From contig JAQPZY010001625.1 of the NCBI GenBank assembly GCA_029931535.1, positions 5,706,501 to 5,770,500 on the forward strand: a stretch of DNA of 64,000 nucleotides, given 5' to 3'. The notes below the pieces were generated by a model, which had not been told where the DNA came from, did not search any database, and saw nothing but the letters and a program-made list of their open reading frames with translations. Both the position numbers and the translations under genes were made by a program. Numbering within the stretch: position 1 is the stretch's first letter; the number at the start of each line of letters is the position of its first letter. The stretch comes from Margaritifera margaritifera (taxonomy: Eukaryota > Mollusca > Bivalvia > Unionida > Margaritiferidae). Positions 1 through 10,738 of the stretch are shown piece by piece.

Positions 1-398
1 GTAGATCTTTGGGATAATCATAATATTTATAACACGCAGACTTCTTCCCTTCACTCTTCCAGAAAATGACTCAAGAACAATGCTGTTAAAAAAGCTAAAT
101 ACTTCTAGAATGGCAGTAGATATGATAGTATCAACCACTGTCAACTTCGTAATAAGAAAAGCAAGATTTGCGCTCATCTCTATGAAGATCACCTGAATGA
201 AAGTACAGCTTGTATCTGTGATAATCCATATGAAGATAATCAGTATTATCTTATTGAATGCCCCATACATGTAAGGCAAAGAAATACCTTCTTGAACTGT
301 ATTTTGTCTATTCCTTGCATCATCAGTTAACCCTGAAGGTAAATATTCTCATCCAGGCCACTTGACCCATATACAGAGCTACTGAACGACAGAATTAA
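1..398 (+). pseudogene. LINE ORF2 C-terminal tail (copy A)
   Basis: Reading on the plus strand from base 1 gives VDLWDNHNIY, the conserved stretch after the reverse transcriptase thumb. Near 205-260 there is a Cys-x-Cys ... Glu-Cys-Pro motif (CICDN ... IECPIH), typical of the C-terminal end of Jockey/CR1-like ORF2 proteins. Several in-frame stops and frame changes show it is dead. The last stop is at 396-398, and a (TA)n tract follows within about five bases, which may be the 3' tail of the element. The rest of ORF2 lies left of the window; the fuller version is at 46,500-49,678. Confidence 0.7.
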
Positions 399-401
399 GT
401 A

Positions 402-402
<1 letters not shown>

Positions 403-481
<79 letters not shown>
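403..481 (+). repeat. (TA)n(TG)n microsatellite, copy A
   Basis: A TA run changes into a TG run with one interrupting TATG. It directly follows the LINE tail. Its counterpart in copy B is 6 bp longer. Short open frames over it are artefacts of the repeat. Confidence 0.95.
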
Positions 482-484
<3 letters not shown>

Positions 485-2185
485 ATGCAATACATCCATG
501 GTATTGAAAGATTTAACTAAGTCATATGACTACAAAATTTCAATTTGTAACATATATTCTTCTGTCCTATCCATTTTGTTACAATGTAAATATGGAATCA
601 CAATCCTGATAAATCGCTTCATCACAGCAGTAATTTCCTTTATTTCTTTTTATTTGTTATTTTTATATTAGTTTTCTTTCCTTTTCTAACAATACTACTT
701 TTTAATGACAGATACGTTGAATGTCCACCTTTAATACTCTATATATTGTTTACTCTTTGTAAATTATCAATACAAACGCTTTGATTGAGGATTATTGAGA
801 TATGTACGAGGTTAAAGGTTCTGAATATTAGTGCGCCGTACAACAAAGTTCTTTATTAGTAAACACTACGTCAGTACATCCCCTCAAAGTACTCCCCATG
901 CACCTCTACACACTATCTCAATCTGATTATCCAATTATCAAATGCCATTTTGTATTCACTTGTTTGGGGTGTTATTCATACACTGAAAAACTGCACTTCC
1001 AACCGCATGGCGGCTTGCACGTGCAGCTGCAGATAATTTTATAGAAAATTATTTTGTCCATCGATCAGCATTAAATTTATTGACAGGTTCAAGGAAACAA
1101 ACAACTATAACTAAGTATTCAGAACTTTTCAAATACCCATCGTATTGTTAGATTTGTTCCTTACTACTGTATATCATGGGTTCAATTTTGTATTATTCAA
1201 AATTATACTTATTCTGCTAGAATAAGTCAACTGGAAGGGAGGACTTTGGCAGCATATATACTGGTTTTGGATAACTGAACGGATGTATCGTCATGTAGAC
1301 CCTTTCAATAAGTATGGGTTTTCAATTACCTCCCCTCTCCTTTAATATATCAAGTTGGAACATTGATGTCAACAATCCATATTCACAACTAAAATTATTA
1401 TTGCAATAAAAGAATGGATTAATAAAAGAAATTGTATGCACTCTATTATTGTAATGAATGCAAGTATGTAAAACCTTTCCTTTATTATATCAAGTTCGAA
1501 AATATTTGTCATATATCAAGGTTGACAAAAATTAGTCTAACATTAAAAGTGAATACATGAAAGCGTCTATCTTAATGTTTTAACAGGGATTAATTAAAGA
1601 ATGTCATAAAATAAAAAATACAACTATGTTGACTTGGATTTATTTATTACATCACGATCGACATGCCATATCATAAAATCCAGGTTGAAACAATATATTC
1701 AACACTGAAAAAGGAATAAATTAAAAGGAACAGAAAGAATAACTATGTTGACTTTAGACCTATATGCCTAATTTCCGATGTTAAAGTTATGGGTGCTCCA
1801 GAATATTAGTTATAAAAAATACATATACTGCAGTTTAGAAAGACACAGGGAGGCAGTAGAATCTCTGGATATTCCCAATCAATCTTTGCAACACACTCTC
1901 ACGTTTTCTTAAATGTGACCAAATATTTATCTGCATTAATATAAGACAAGATTTTCATATGTTTCTGAGAACTGATACACAAACTATAACAATACACAAA
2001 ACAAGCCCATTGACGGAGGTTTAGAGAACACCGATCGCATTATCCTAGTACAAACGTAATTTAAAAGCATCTTTTTCAGACTTTTATTTTTCTCACTAGA
2101 CATCATCATAATGAATATAAATATACTTTCCTGATTACAAAACACTGGCCCAATGATACTTACTTGCTATTTCTCTTTTTAATAA
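482..2185. other. Non-coding AT-rich stretch
   Basis: No coding exon, RNA gene or recognisable element was seen. Short motifs such as TATATCAAGTT recur near 1,347 and 1,487 but do not form a clear repeat. The same holds for the copy at about 49,768-51,471. Confidence 0.6.
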
Positions 2186-2460
2186 GTTTGTAATTTACCA
2201 CGTTGTGTATAAGTCAGAATGAATGCATTAGTTTGTAATTTACTACGCTGTGTATAGGTCAGAATAGGGTGCATTCGTTTGTTATTTACCACGCTGTGTA
2301 TAGGTCAGAATAGGGTGCATTAGTTTGTAATTTACCACGCTGTGTATAGGTCAGAATAGGGTGCATTAGTTTGTAATTTACCACGCTGTGTATAGGTCAG
2401 AATAGGGTGCATTAGTTTGTAATTTACCACGCTGTGTATAGCTCAGAATAGGGTGCACTA
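2186..2460 (+). repeat. 46-bp minisatellite, six units (copy A)
   Basis: Units start at 2186, 2231, 2277, 2323, 2369 and 2415, each opening with GTTTGTAATTTACCACGCTG. The first unit is the most diverged and is 45 bp. The array has the same number of units in copy B, so it was formed before the large duplication. Confidence 0.95.
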
Positions 2461-2945
2461 GTTTGTGGAATAGTGTTAAAGAGAGACAGACTATGTATGC
2501 AATGTAATTGATAATTACTTCATTCTCCTCGTATATTTTGACGGCACCCAAATAACACAAAGTTAAGAGAGCACGCGTTGCTGTCTTTATCAGTATATAA
2601 AAGTTCATTTTTGTATAACCTAACGGCAATTGATTGATAAATACTAACAATAACAAAAAATGTTTGGAGTATTTTCAGCCGTGGTTCATACATTATTTGA
2701 AAACTGCATATCATTTATGTGGAATTACGGGCTATATTTTCATAGTGTTGATCACTGATAATATTGCATACTATTGAATTAATAGAAAGCTCGGAAAATT
2801 TTCTTCCTCCTTGTATCACAGCTTGTATGACTGCAAGTTTCCGTTGGAATTGCATTAAATTCTGTCAAGATAGGGTATTTTGATAAAAGATCTCCGTGTC
2901 CTCGCCGTCGGTCATATTGCTTTTTTTGACACATGTGGGAAGTGC

Positions 2946-2960
2946 ACACACACACACACA

Positions 2961-3013
<53 letters not shown>
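2946..3013 (+). repeat. (CA)n(TA)n microsatellite, copy A
   Basis: Alternating purine-pyrimidine tract. The TA part is over 20 bp shorter here than in copy B, making it one of the largest length differences between the copies. Confidence 0.95.
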
Positions 3014-3020
<7 letters not shown>

Positions 3021-3654
3021 TGGGCTATGCCAAAATAAAAGACCAGAACAAGAATAAATATTACGAAAATGAAACATAAATTTGTAAATCTAAAGAGTTA
3101 AATCAGTTCCCCGTTATATGATTTATTTTTGGGAATATAAGGTAAAAAGTGCAATGCAGAAAGTCTAGGACGAACTATTGTGTAATGACATGAAGATTTG
3201 ACACAAACAACTTGATTTACTTAATAAATACTTCATTTGATTTGCTCTGAGTTCATTGCATTTAAGCTTTAAATATGTGACTAAAAATATTATACAATAT
3301 AAGTAATACATAAGTAAAAGCCTACATCGATATATGAAAACGTGATTTTTAATATCTTTATTTATTAATGTGTATGTATTTATTTCCCCATACAACTCAA
3401 ATACATCCATAGCTAGAAATTTAAAGCACTATCAATAGTGTTTTCTCAAAACGCTATAAAAAGAAATTACAGCAAGTGAAATTATCGACAGTTACTGAAG
3501 ATACATTTGTAAAGAACACATTTTCGTTTTATTGTGATGGAAACTCTATATGACATGCAGAATCAAGCCATAGCTGCTTAATACAAATAAACGTAGGCTC
3601 CGTTGGCAATATTTGTTTTAAGCCCGCTTGATAAAATTAGAACAATGTATTGGT

Positions 3655-4005
3655 TTATGCTGTGTCATGCTTGTTATATGTCCGTCTTATATCATTAGGA
3701 TGTCTTATTTCATGGCACTGCCCATCCTCCCATGCGTCCATTCTTCTGACCGTAAAATTGTAATTTGCGTCCTCTATAGATTTTTGAATGGTAGAAGATA
3801 ATTTGAAGCAAATTTGCACCGTCACCACTGTGTGTGTCAAATACAACATATACGTGCATATCCTTATGCTAAAGGTCACTGCTATTGGCCAATTTGACAA
3901 TAGCATATTGGATATAAAATCTTCGATTCCGCTGTTATTCACTGCTACTACTACCATTAATAATAATAATAATACAAACATTTTATTGAATTCTATCAAC
4001 AGCAA
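3655..4005 (-). CDS. Unrecognised ORF with signal-peptide-like start (copy A)
   Basis: The 116-codon minus-strand frame opens near MFVLLLLLMVVVAVNNSG, which would serve as a signal peptide or membrane anchor, and then has a second hydrophobic stretch (IRICTYMLYLTHTVV). It ends with a polar, charged tail. It matches no family I recognise. It is 100% conserved in copy B, but so is all the sequence around it, so conservation is no support. A 132-codon frame overlaps it on the plus strand. It could be an exon of a small secreted protein or chance. Confidence 0.2.
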   Translation of the reverse strand: MLLIEFNKMFVLLLLLMVVVAVNNSGIEDFISNMLLSNWPIAVTFSIRICTYMLYLTHTVVTVQICFKLSSTIQKSIEDANYNFTVRRMDAWEDGQCHEIRHPNDIRRTYNKHDTA

Positions 4006-4792
4006 TAGTGTCTCATACCAGATTCATACATTTTGCCTAAAGGTCAAGGCAACATCATGGTGGACTGCGATTTTCATGAGTACGGTTTTATTGTATTATT
4101 ATGATACATACGTTCCTGAAACTTGTCAGTTGTACATCAACTGTAGCCACTGTGTAACACATAACCTCTGCGCAGATTTTAATTGATTCATTGATTGATG
4201 GGCTGATTGTTTTGCATGCCACACTTACTTTTGGCACCAACTTAAATACAGGCGTTTCATTTTTGTGATTGCTGTGGCCGCGATATTGACACGTATTATC
4301 GCTACATCAAGACATAAAATAAATGAACTCTATTTATAGTGTAGTAACAACTCGCGAAAGAAAGATCCAAATGTGATCCGCAACTCTTAATCTCTTGGTA
4401 GAGGCGCTTTTTAAAAGTTGTTGATCAGGTTCTCTGCGATAAAATATGATAATATGATCCGTGTTTGTTTTTAGAAATACCCTTGTGATCTTAAGTTTCA
4501 GCACGTTTCCTTTGCGTGATAAAAATGGCTTTAAAACCAAACAACCTAAATCTGGAAAGTACCAAACATCTGAAAAGCCATACATGTCCCAATTCTGTTT
4601 TAACAAAGAAACCCAATTTGTTTGATTTTATATTACATTATATTTTTTTTATGCTAGGCAGTAAAATACTGGATTTTCCGAGTTAAATAATTGTGATATT
4701 TCACTGCAGTGAACAAATATGATATTTTTTCACTGGACGTCCATAGACATTGATAACATTATAAGGAAGAAATTTTAAACTTTTTGTAAGAT
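4006..4792. other. No gene seen
   Basis: A 90-codon minus-strand frame exists near 4,334-4,606 but has no recognisable motif. The remainder is AT-rich and featureless. The same holds in copy B (53,313-54,099). Confidence 0.5.
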
Positions 4793-4857
4793 GCTAGCGT
4801 GGTGTAATGGTAAAGATGGCCGCTTCGCCTTCAGGTGAACCGTGTTTAAATCCAGCA
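4793..4857 (+). repeat. tRNA-like / SINE-head sequence (copy A)
   Basis: It contains an A box (TGGTGTAATGG) and, 3' of it, a weak B box (GTTTAAATCC). Only part of the acceptor stem pairs (GCTAG with CCAGC, one mismatch), and the anticodon arm does not fold well. This fits a tRNA-derived pseudogene or the head of a short SINE rather than a working tRNA. The same A-box core occurs at 25,276. Confidence 0.45.
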
Positions 4858-5086
4858 ATAAACATACATATTTGTTTGTTTCATTTTCTTTGTATCTGCT
4901 GTTTTACCTTGAATTGGGAAGGAGCATTATGTAATAACTGATATTTTATGTGCAAATATACACAAAACAGAGCAGAACATAAATGGTAAACTGCTGACAT
5001 TATCGCGCGGGATGCAGTAAGAAATCAGCTACTTCAGTGTGTTATACAAATTGCTAGACAATACGCTTGAGCATAAAATAAAAAGA

Positions 5087-5241
5087 ATATTTGCTTGCTC
5101 CGAGTGAATAACGGATATATTTCATCTCGTGGGTGAAAAACTTAAGTATTTTTACTCGTGGCTTCGCCACTCGTGTAATCAACAGAGTTTTTCAGCCATT
5201 CGATGAAATATATCCGTTATTCACTCGGAGCAAGCAAATAT
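5087..5241 (+). mobile_element. Foldback/MITE-like inverted repeat (copy A)
   Basis: About 40 bp at the left, from ATATTTGCTTGCTCCGAG, is the reverse complement of the right end, with no mismatch seen. The inner arms also partly pair, leaving a small loop near GTGGCTTCGCCAC. Total length is 155 bp. No coding capacity. TA flanks both ends of the TTTGCTTG core and could be a TA target duplication. The perfect arms suggest young age or conversion. Confidence 0.75.
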
Positions 5242-5541
5242 CCTCTCTCTAAGCTCTAAACAGCACATTGCAGCTATTTTTTACAACCAATATTTTACTA
5301 CACTTACGAGTTCTTTTACCTTCAATGGCAAACAATCAATTGTAACATTGGAAGAATGTTTTTTTTTTACACTTAATACATATATCAAATTTTAAATGCA
5401 TGCGTTTGCCTGCATCTGCGTTATGAAATCAACAAACGGGGGTTATGCATGCATCAAATAAAATCATACAATCTTTTGGCATTTGACATTTTTTAAAAAA
5501 ATCTGCAAGTGTCCGTTGACCTATTGAAAATTTTACACTGC

Positions 5542-5873
5542 TTATAAAACCAATTCCAAGAGAATTACAACTTTAAAAAATGTCCCATGTTTACCAAACC
5601 TCATAAACCATTTTTCAAAATGAAACCAAGGTTCTCCCTTTCTAAATAGAACCCTTATTGCATTTGCATTTACTCTTAATAACCATTTGTTACATTTATT
5701 TTCAAGAAAGTGTAGCAGCATTTGCAATCCTTTTCGTGTGCCGACACTTGATCCGTATCATCTGCTAAAACAGACAAAAACAAGAATATCTGTCCAGTAG
5801 TTAATTTGGCGTCTCGACTACCGTGTAATGTTGTTTCAATATCTTCCACAAAATAAAAATAAGCCCAACATTA

Positions 5874-5950
<77 letters not shown>

Positions 5951-5998
5951 TAGAAAGAAGGATGCAGAGAGAGTGAGAGAGACAGACAGAGAAAGAAG

Positions 5999-6050
<52 letters not shown>

Positions 6051-6235
6051 CTCTCTACGCCTGCCTCAAAGACTATACCTAAAAAGTCAAAACAAGTACA
6101 ATCATATAAAACAAAAAAACGGAACTGTAACATAGAATAGACAATATTGAGCGGCAACACCCTGCTTAAAAGGTTTAAACTATGGTAAAATGTTCTGTAA
6201 ATATTATCAAACTCTTTTATAAATTCTACTAACAC
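5542..6235 (-). pseudogene. LINE reverse transcriptase fragment, split by a microsatellite (copy A)
   Basis: The minus strand reads FIKEFDNIYRTF at the start (about 6,220-6,180), then after the (GA)n tract reaches LADDTD, which matches the catalytic Y/F-A-D-D box. It then reads LQMLLHFLENKCNKWLLRVN and VLFRKGEP, the conserved block after that box in non-LTR retrotransposons. The frame changes between the ADD box and the LQMLLHF block, so the gene is dead. The family is Jockey/RTE-like; I cannot place it more closely. Confidence 0.65.
5877..6052 (+). repeat. (GA)n/(CAGA)n compound microsatellite (copy A)
   Basis: GA runs flank two CAGA blocks, and a GAAAGAAGGATGCAGAGAGA segment occurs twice inside. 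It is 10 bp longer than in copy B and differs in internal order. It sits inside the remnant reverse transcriptase gene. Confidence 0.95.
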
Positions 6236-6990
6236 ATCTCGAAACGACTACCCGCATCAAGATATTTGCTTGCAATTCTCTAAAGATAAGGTGTAAATAG
6301 CACCAATCAACACCTTTTTAAAAATCAAACTGATCATCATAAATGTTACAATTTTCACTTGCAAAAAGTTTCATCATTGGTTCAAAACGCTCGATTACAA
6401 GCAATTCATCAATATAAATCACTTCATTGTGTTTTTGCTACTTTGACATAACCGGATTTGACAATTGATTTTATGACTCACTCCGTCCAAGAACTCTAAA
6501 AACATCTGCTTTTGAAAATAACAGTAAATAATTTTATAAATTAGGTATGAGAATTTCTCACATATGTGCGAATTATTTATTCTAAAGAAAAATCACTTAG
6601 ATTTTTGAATGTTAGAATAGCCTTTACCCCTTCTGCTGTAATATCGAGAATCTAATCCAACAAATATACATCAGCATTCATATCATTAGCATTCTCTAAA
6701 ATATTTGCAAAGATTCAGATTCAGCATGTACTAAGTGAAGCTTTTAATAATAATCGTAAAAATCAGTAACTGATATTTAAGTTCAAGGATGAGGATGACA
6801 TCCGGCACACGTTGTCGCTGACACAATTCGACATTCAGATCGCCTTGACTCTGGCACAATGACATATGGTAATTTAGAAACGACAACAAAGAATATTCAC
6901 CTCGTGGTTCAGACAAAGTCTAACCATGACATAAACAAATAATCATTAATATTGATACTAATGGTTCCATGACCTGCTGTAATTTACTTT
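6236..6990. other. No clear gene
   Basis: A 61-codon minus frame (6,731-6,916) containing DLNVELCQRQRVPDV may be a further scrap of transposon coding sequence, but I cannot assign it. The rest shows nothing. The same applies to 55,533-56,287. Confidence 0.4.
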
Positions 6991-7550
6991 TTACAATAGT
7001 TTTAGAACCTTTAACTGTGACAAGCTTTGCGAATTCTGTTTAATGCTTTTGTACACCTTCCATAACAAAAAACCAAAATAACAAACCCACAAATGCCAAA
7101 TATTGTTTACAAAATGTGCTATGGACTGAGCAAACGTTGATATAGCCATACCTATTGCAGTGGATGTAGCAGCTATTGTTACACCCTTTTCTTTCGACAG
7201 TCGTTTCAGCCTTTTACCTAACGGTAATTTCATTCACTTTCAAATTTATTTTTTCAATGTTTTCTCTCAAAGATCTCTCCCACTGTGTTACATGTCAAAC
7301 TAACTGCCCTTTTTTCTTTCAGCACTTATCAACTGTTCTTGCAGTACAGCTTTTTTGCTCTCATCTCTTTCTTTGCTGATGTCTTTTGTTAACTCCTTGA
7401 TCCGTTTTTCGTACATTTCATTCTCAGATTGTATAGAATTTATTTTCAAACTGACAACTTCTACAGCATTTACGTAACGTCTTAATTTTCTTCCCTCTTG
7501 AAAAGTGAATAATCATTTTGCAACAGTTGGAAGTTTTTTGGCTTCTTCTG
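6991..7550 (-). pseudogene. Coiled-coil plus membrane-segment protein, Polinton-associated type (copy A)
   Basis: On the minus strand, from about 7,550 down, the frame reads a charged helical stretch (KELTKDISKERDESKKAV), breaks at stops near 7,300-7,240, and resumes at 7,233 as MKLPLGKRLKRLSKEKGV. That is followed by TIAATSTAIGMAISTFAQSI and a second hydrophobic segment (HLWVCYFGFLLWKVYK). A coiled coil followed by an Ala/Gly-rich membrane region is common in hypothetical proteins carried by Maverick/Polinton elements of invertebrates; that link is from memory and is weaker than the polymerase assignment. In-frame stops mark it as broken. Confidence 0.4.
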
Positions 7551-8527
7551 TGGTATTCGTTAATTATAATCTCAGATTATTTTACCTGTTCGTCAAACTA
7601 TTCATTGCTGTCTGTTGTTCACAGCTCTTATGAGCACGCAAATCATTGTTTATTTATAATGCAAATTAATGATAATCAAATATCTGACATCCTAGCTCAC
7701 ACCCTTACTTCCATCTCCCACAAACTAAGCTTCAACAAATAGAAACTCTACCCTATACACACACACAAAGTTCATCAACGGATATAACACATGATATCGT
7801 TCGTCAATGGATACGATTAATTTATGGATTTATCAAGAACTGTGATCAATTTACGGATTTTGGCAATATATATGATTGATGTATTGATTTATCAACAAAT
7901 GTAATCAGCGTATTGTTCATCAGTAAATATGGTGGTGCATCAGATTGTCATACATATAATGGCACTGAATTTTAGGTGAAAATAAAACCTAATACTGTTT
8001 ATCAACACACATGATGCTGTTATCTCATGACATCCCTACGTCCAATCTTATGTGACCAACAACTCCTCTCTAATCTGGCCTGCTATATTTCTGTGTGCTA
8101 TCGTTGATTTGATGCTGTCTTTTCTCGACATTAGAATTGTTTTAGCATCAGGTTTTTCATAGCAGGGTGCTTTGTTGTCTTTATCCTAAAGTTATTCCTT
8201 TCAATTGGATAATGTACTTCACTCATTCCAAGATATTTATATCGTACTTGTACAATTTCGAGAACTTGGCGTGCAATACTAGCACCTTCACTTGAAGCAA
8301 CATCTTCAAAACGCCCAATACTTTGTGCCGCGATACCACTTGCAATATTGTTTGTTTAATCAACTTGTTTTCCTCGCGCTTTTTTAATAAAAGCGGGGAT
8401 TATGATATCTGTAATTCCGTCCGTAGTAATGTAGTGTATCTCCATCTACACGGTTAAATATACAGACTTGAAACTTTATGATATTCCTAGAGGTGGTCTG
8501 TGGATCTGCACAAAAGTTTTAAACTTT
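7551..8527. other. Degenerate short repeats and a coding-like scrap
   Basis: From 7,765 to 7,960 the motif ATCAACGGAT / ATTGATTTATCAACAAAT recurs imperfectly. On the minus strand about 8,170-8,420 reads as a coding-like stretch containing ASGIAAQSIGRFEDVASSEG, interrupted by stops. No family recognised. Confidence 0.35.
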
Positions 8528-8869
8528 TCATATCACCCCTTGGGTTGGGCTAAAGATGTGGAGGATGAGTGTTTTTTTTAATATCTCAAACAGTTTTTTA
8601 AATAGTGTTGGTTTAGATCTGAAAGTTTGATTGTCATGAATAGAACGGTGTGCACAGAGCAATGTTTGTTCTATTACAAGCACAATGTCAGCAGCAGGAT
8701 TCATTATTTGAGAATCAATAGCTAACGGTCTTGTATTTGTAGGACGCAACCGTTTGTTTAACTTATTTAATCTGGCTGGAGCTGTATTAGAAAGAATCCG
8801 GCAATAAAAACAGATACAAACTGAAGAGTTCAGTAAAAACAGGCAAGACACTAGATTACTTGAATGCAT
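8528..8869 (-). pseudogene. Unrecognised 113-codon frame inside the Polinton-like cluster (copy A)
   Basis: Open frame containing RLNKLNKRLRPTNTRPLAID and a stretch resembling an exposed helix. I do not recognise the family. It lies between the coiled-coil protein and the capsid-like gene and is on the opposite strand to the latter, so it may be another remnant of the same element. Confidence 0.25.
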
Positions 8870-9409
8870 GATTGAGATAACAAGGTTTTGTCACTAAGTA
8901 TTTTTTTAAAACAAATTGGATGATGCTTTTGCTTTATTATACATCTACTCACCCAGAAAATAATGTACAGCTTTAAAAAAAAAAAAAAACTACAGCCAAA
9001 ACTGAGTGATTTCTATCAACCTTCTGATCTACAGGCACAATACGTGCACATATTCGTTTCACTAATGACAGGTATTAGTATGTTTAATGCTTACATGTTT
9101 TTATAGTATCTATTAGTAAAGATGCTGACGTACGGTACATACTGGTACATTACTCCTCTTAATCAGGAAAGACACCACAAGGAGTGAAATTACTCAGTCC
9201 AACATCATTGTATCACGTACACCTCGAGTAACATTAAACCCGAAAAAACCTGTACAAGTTTGCATACCAAATCTAAGTCCAATTATCATTATTGTATTAA
9301 GTTCTCTTTTCTAGTTAAATTACAACAATATTTTCATGACAGAGAAAGATTTTAGCTACATGTATCGGTTAGGACAGATGCGATTAAACAAGGCATTGAG
9401 ACTGAAAAG

Positions 9410-10120
9410 TTGAGAAAGCTAAGATCAGTGACAGTTAATACACAAAATACTGACACTGATGTATGCGTTCAGTTCGTGGTGTATATAAAGAAATGTAGAA
9501 TACCATTAGACTTTCAGATACCATCTGATCATTTAGCAATGAATCCTTCTGCTTTTCAACAGAATTATAGGTTTAATATAACACTTGTAAAAGCCTCTTA
9601 AGTGATAGAAAGTGGAAACCAAGATCTTGAACTTGAAGACATTTGTTTACTATACGATACGATTACTTCGGAATCAATTACACAATCAGCTAGTGACAAA
9701 TATCGAAATGGAACTGCTTTCTTTTACCACAACATTTCAAGAGAGAATTATCGACGTAACAGCCAATACAGCTTTAACAAATCTCACACATCATTCTCAC
9801 AAAATGAGCTTGAAGGATATTTTAATAATGTTCAAAGAGACGAAAAAAGTGATCCAGAAAAGTGTTACAAATCAGCAATAGACGAAATCTCAGTGAATAA
9901 AGAAGGTCTGCCAAGTATATTTTATTTCCAGGGTTTCCGATTGATACACCGTTTAACGGAGGCCAATAAGTATTTCTTTCATGAACAACAACAAGCCAAT
10001 AGAAAACCCAGTAGCATAAGTTGTAACACTGTTTACATTGATAACCATTGTAAATGGCTTGATATGAGAAGTACATTGATAATAGATTGCAGGGCAGTCG
10101 TCTTAAATAAGGTAACGTAG
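9410..10120 (+). pseudogene. Virus-like capsid-type protein of a Polinton-like element, broken (copy A)
   Basis: The plus strand reads DTDVCVQFVVYIKKCRIPLD, then a stop at 9,599, then LELEDICLLYDTITSE with KYRNGTAFFYH. The best continuation (KMSLKDILIMFKETKK, about 9,800-9,845) is in the neighbouring frame. The first frame then resumes with VNKEGLPSIFYFQGF and CKWLDMRSTLI. This order of blocks matches a structural-protein family found beside Polinton/Maverick and related virus-like elements in cnidarians and molluscs. The breaks are one in-frame stop and at least two frame changes, so no intact protein is made. It lies 0.6 kb from the polymerase remnant and in the opposite orientation. Confidence 0.55.
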
Positions 10121-10738
10121 AGCTGGGTTGTTTTTTTTCTTCTTCATTCTCTCTCCCTCCATCCCCTCCACCACCACTAAACACAACACAACACACACAC
10201 ACACACATCCCCGTGATGTAAGTGAGTTTTGTAAGCCAAAAAGAAGAAAGCACAGTGTGGGATTTCAGCTGTCCTGAACTTGTGAACTTTTTGGACTGTT
10301 ATTAATATTCAAGTCCCTTAGGGTCAGGGGAATTACAAGACATATAAAACACGAGTTAACAGTGAATTTAAAAAAACATTGTTACATGGTGTACATCACA
10401 TCAAATAGTGCAGAAATATATATTTGCTATCTGCCTGTGTGGTTCACATGGAGTAATTTTACAAAGCATGGACCTTTTGGTAAACTTACAAAAACCCATG
10501 TATGCATATACATCAAGGACATTAAAATATAATGATACAGCTGTCTGCATGTTTTGTTAAAATGCAGGATAACATTTTGGCAAAGAAGCGATGGTTTGGT
10601 AAGGGTATCACAATCTCTAGTGTTCATAATGTAACTATGTTTTATACATTAGGATTTATAATCTACATGTTGGGAATGTAAATTTGTCAAATGTCTGCAA
10701 AAAGGGACATTTAATAAAATAATGGAATTCTTCATCAG
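10121..10738. other. No gene seen
   Basis: It holds a pyrimidine-rich run and a short (AC)n tract near 10,190-10,206, then featureless AT-rich sequence. Short frames on either strand have no motif. Confidence 0.5.

Noticed and set aside
438..671. 77-codon frame beginning with alternating Cys-Val
   Set aside because: It is the translation of a TG microsatellite followed by random AT-rich sequence.
5801..6235. 144-codon Ser/Leu-repeat protein on the minus strand
   Set aside because: The repeat part is the GA tract. The ends are parts of the broken LINE reverse transcriptase.
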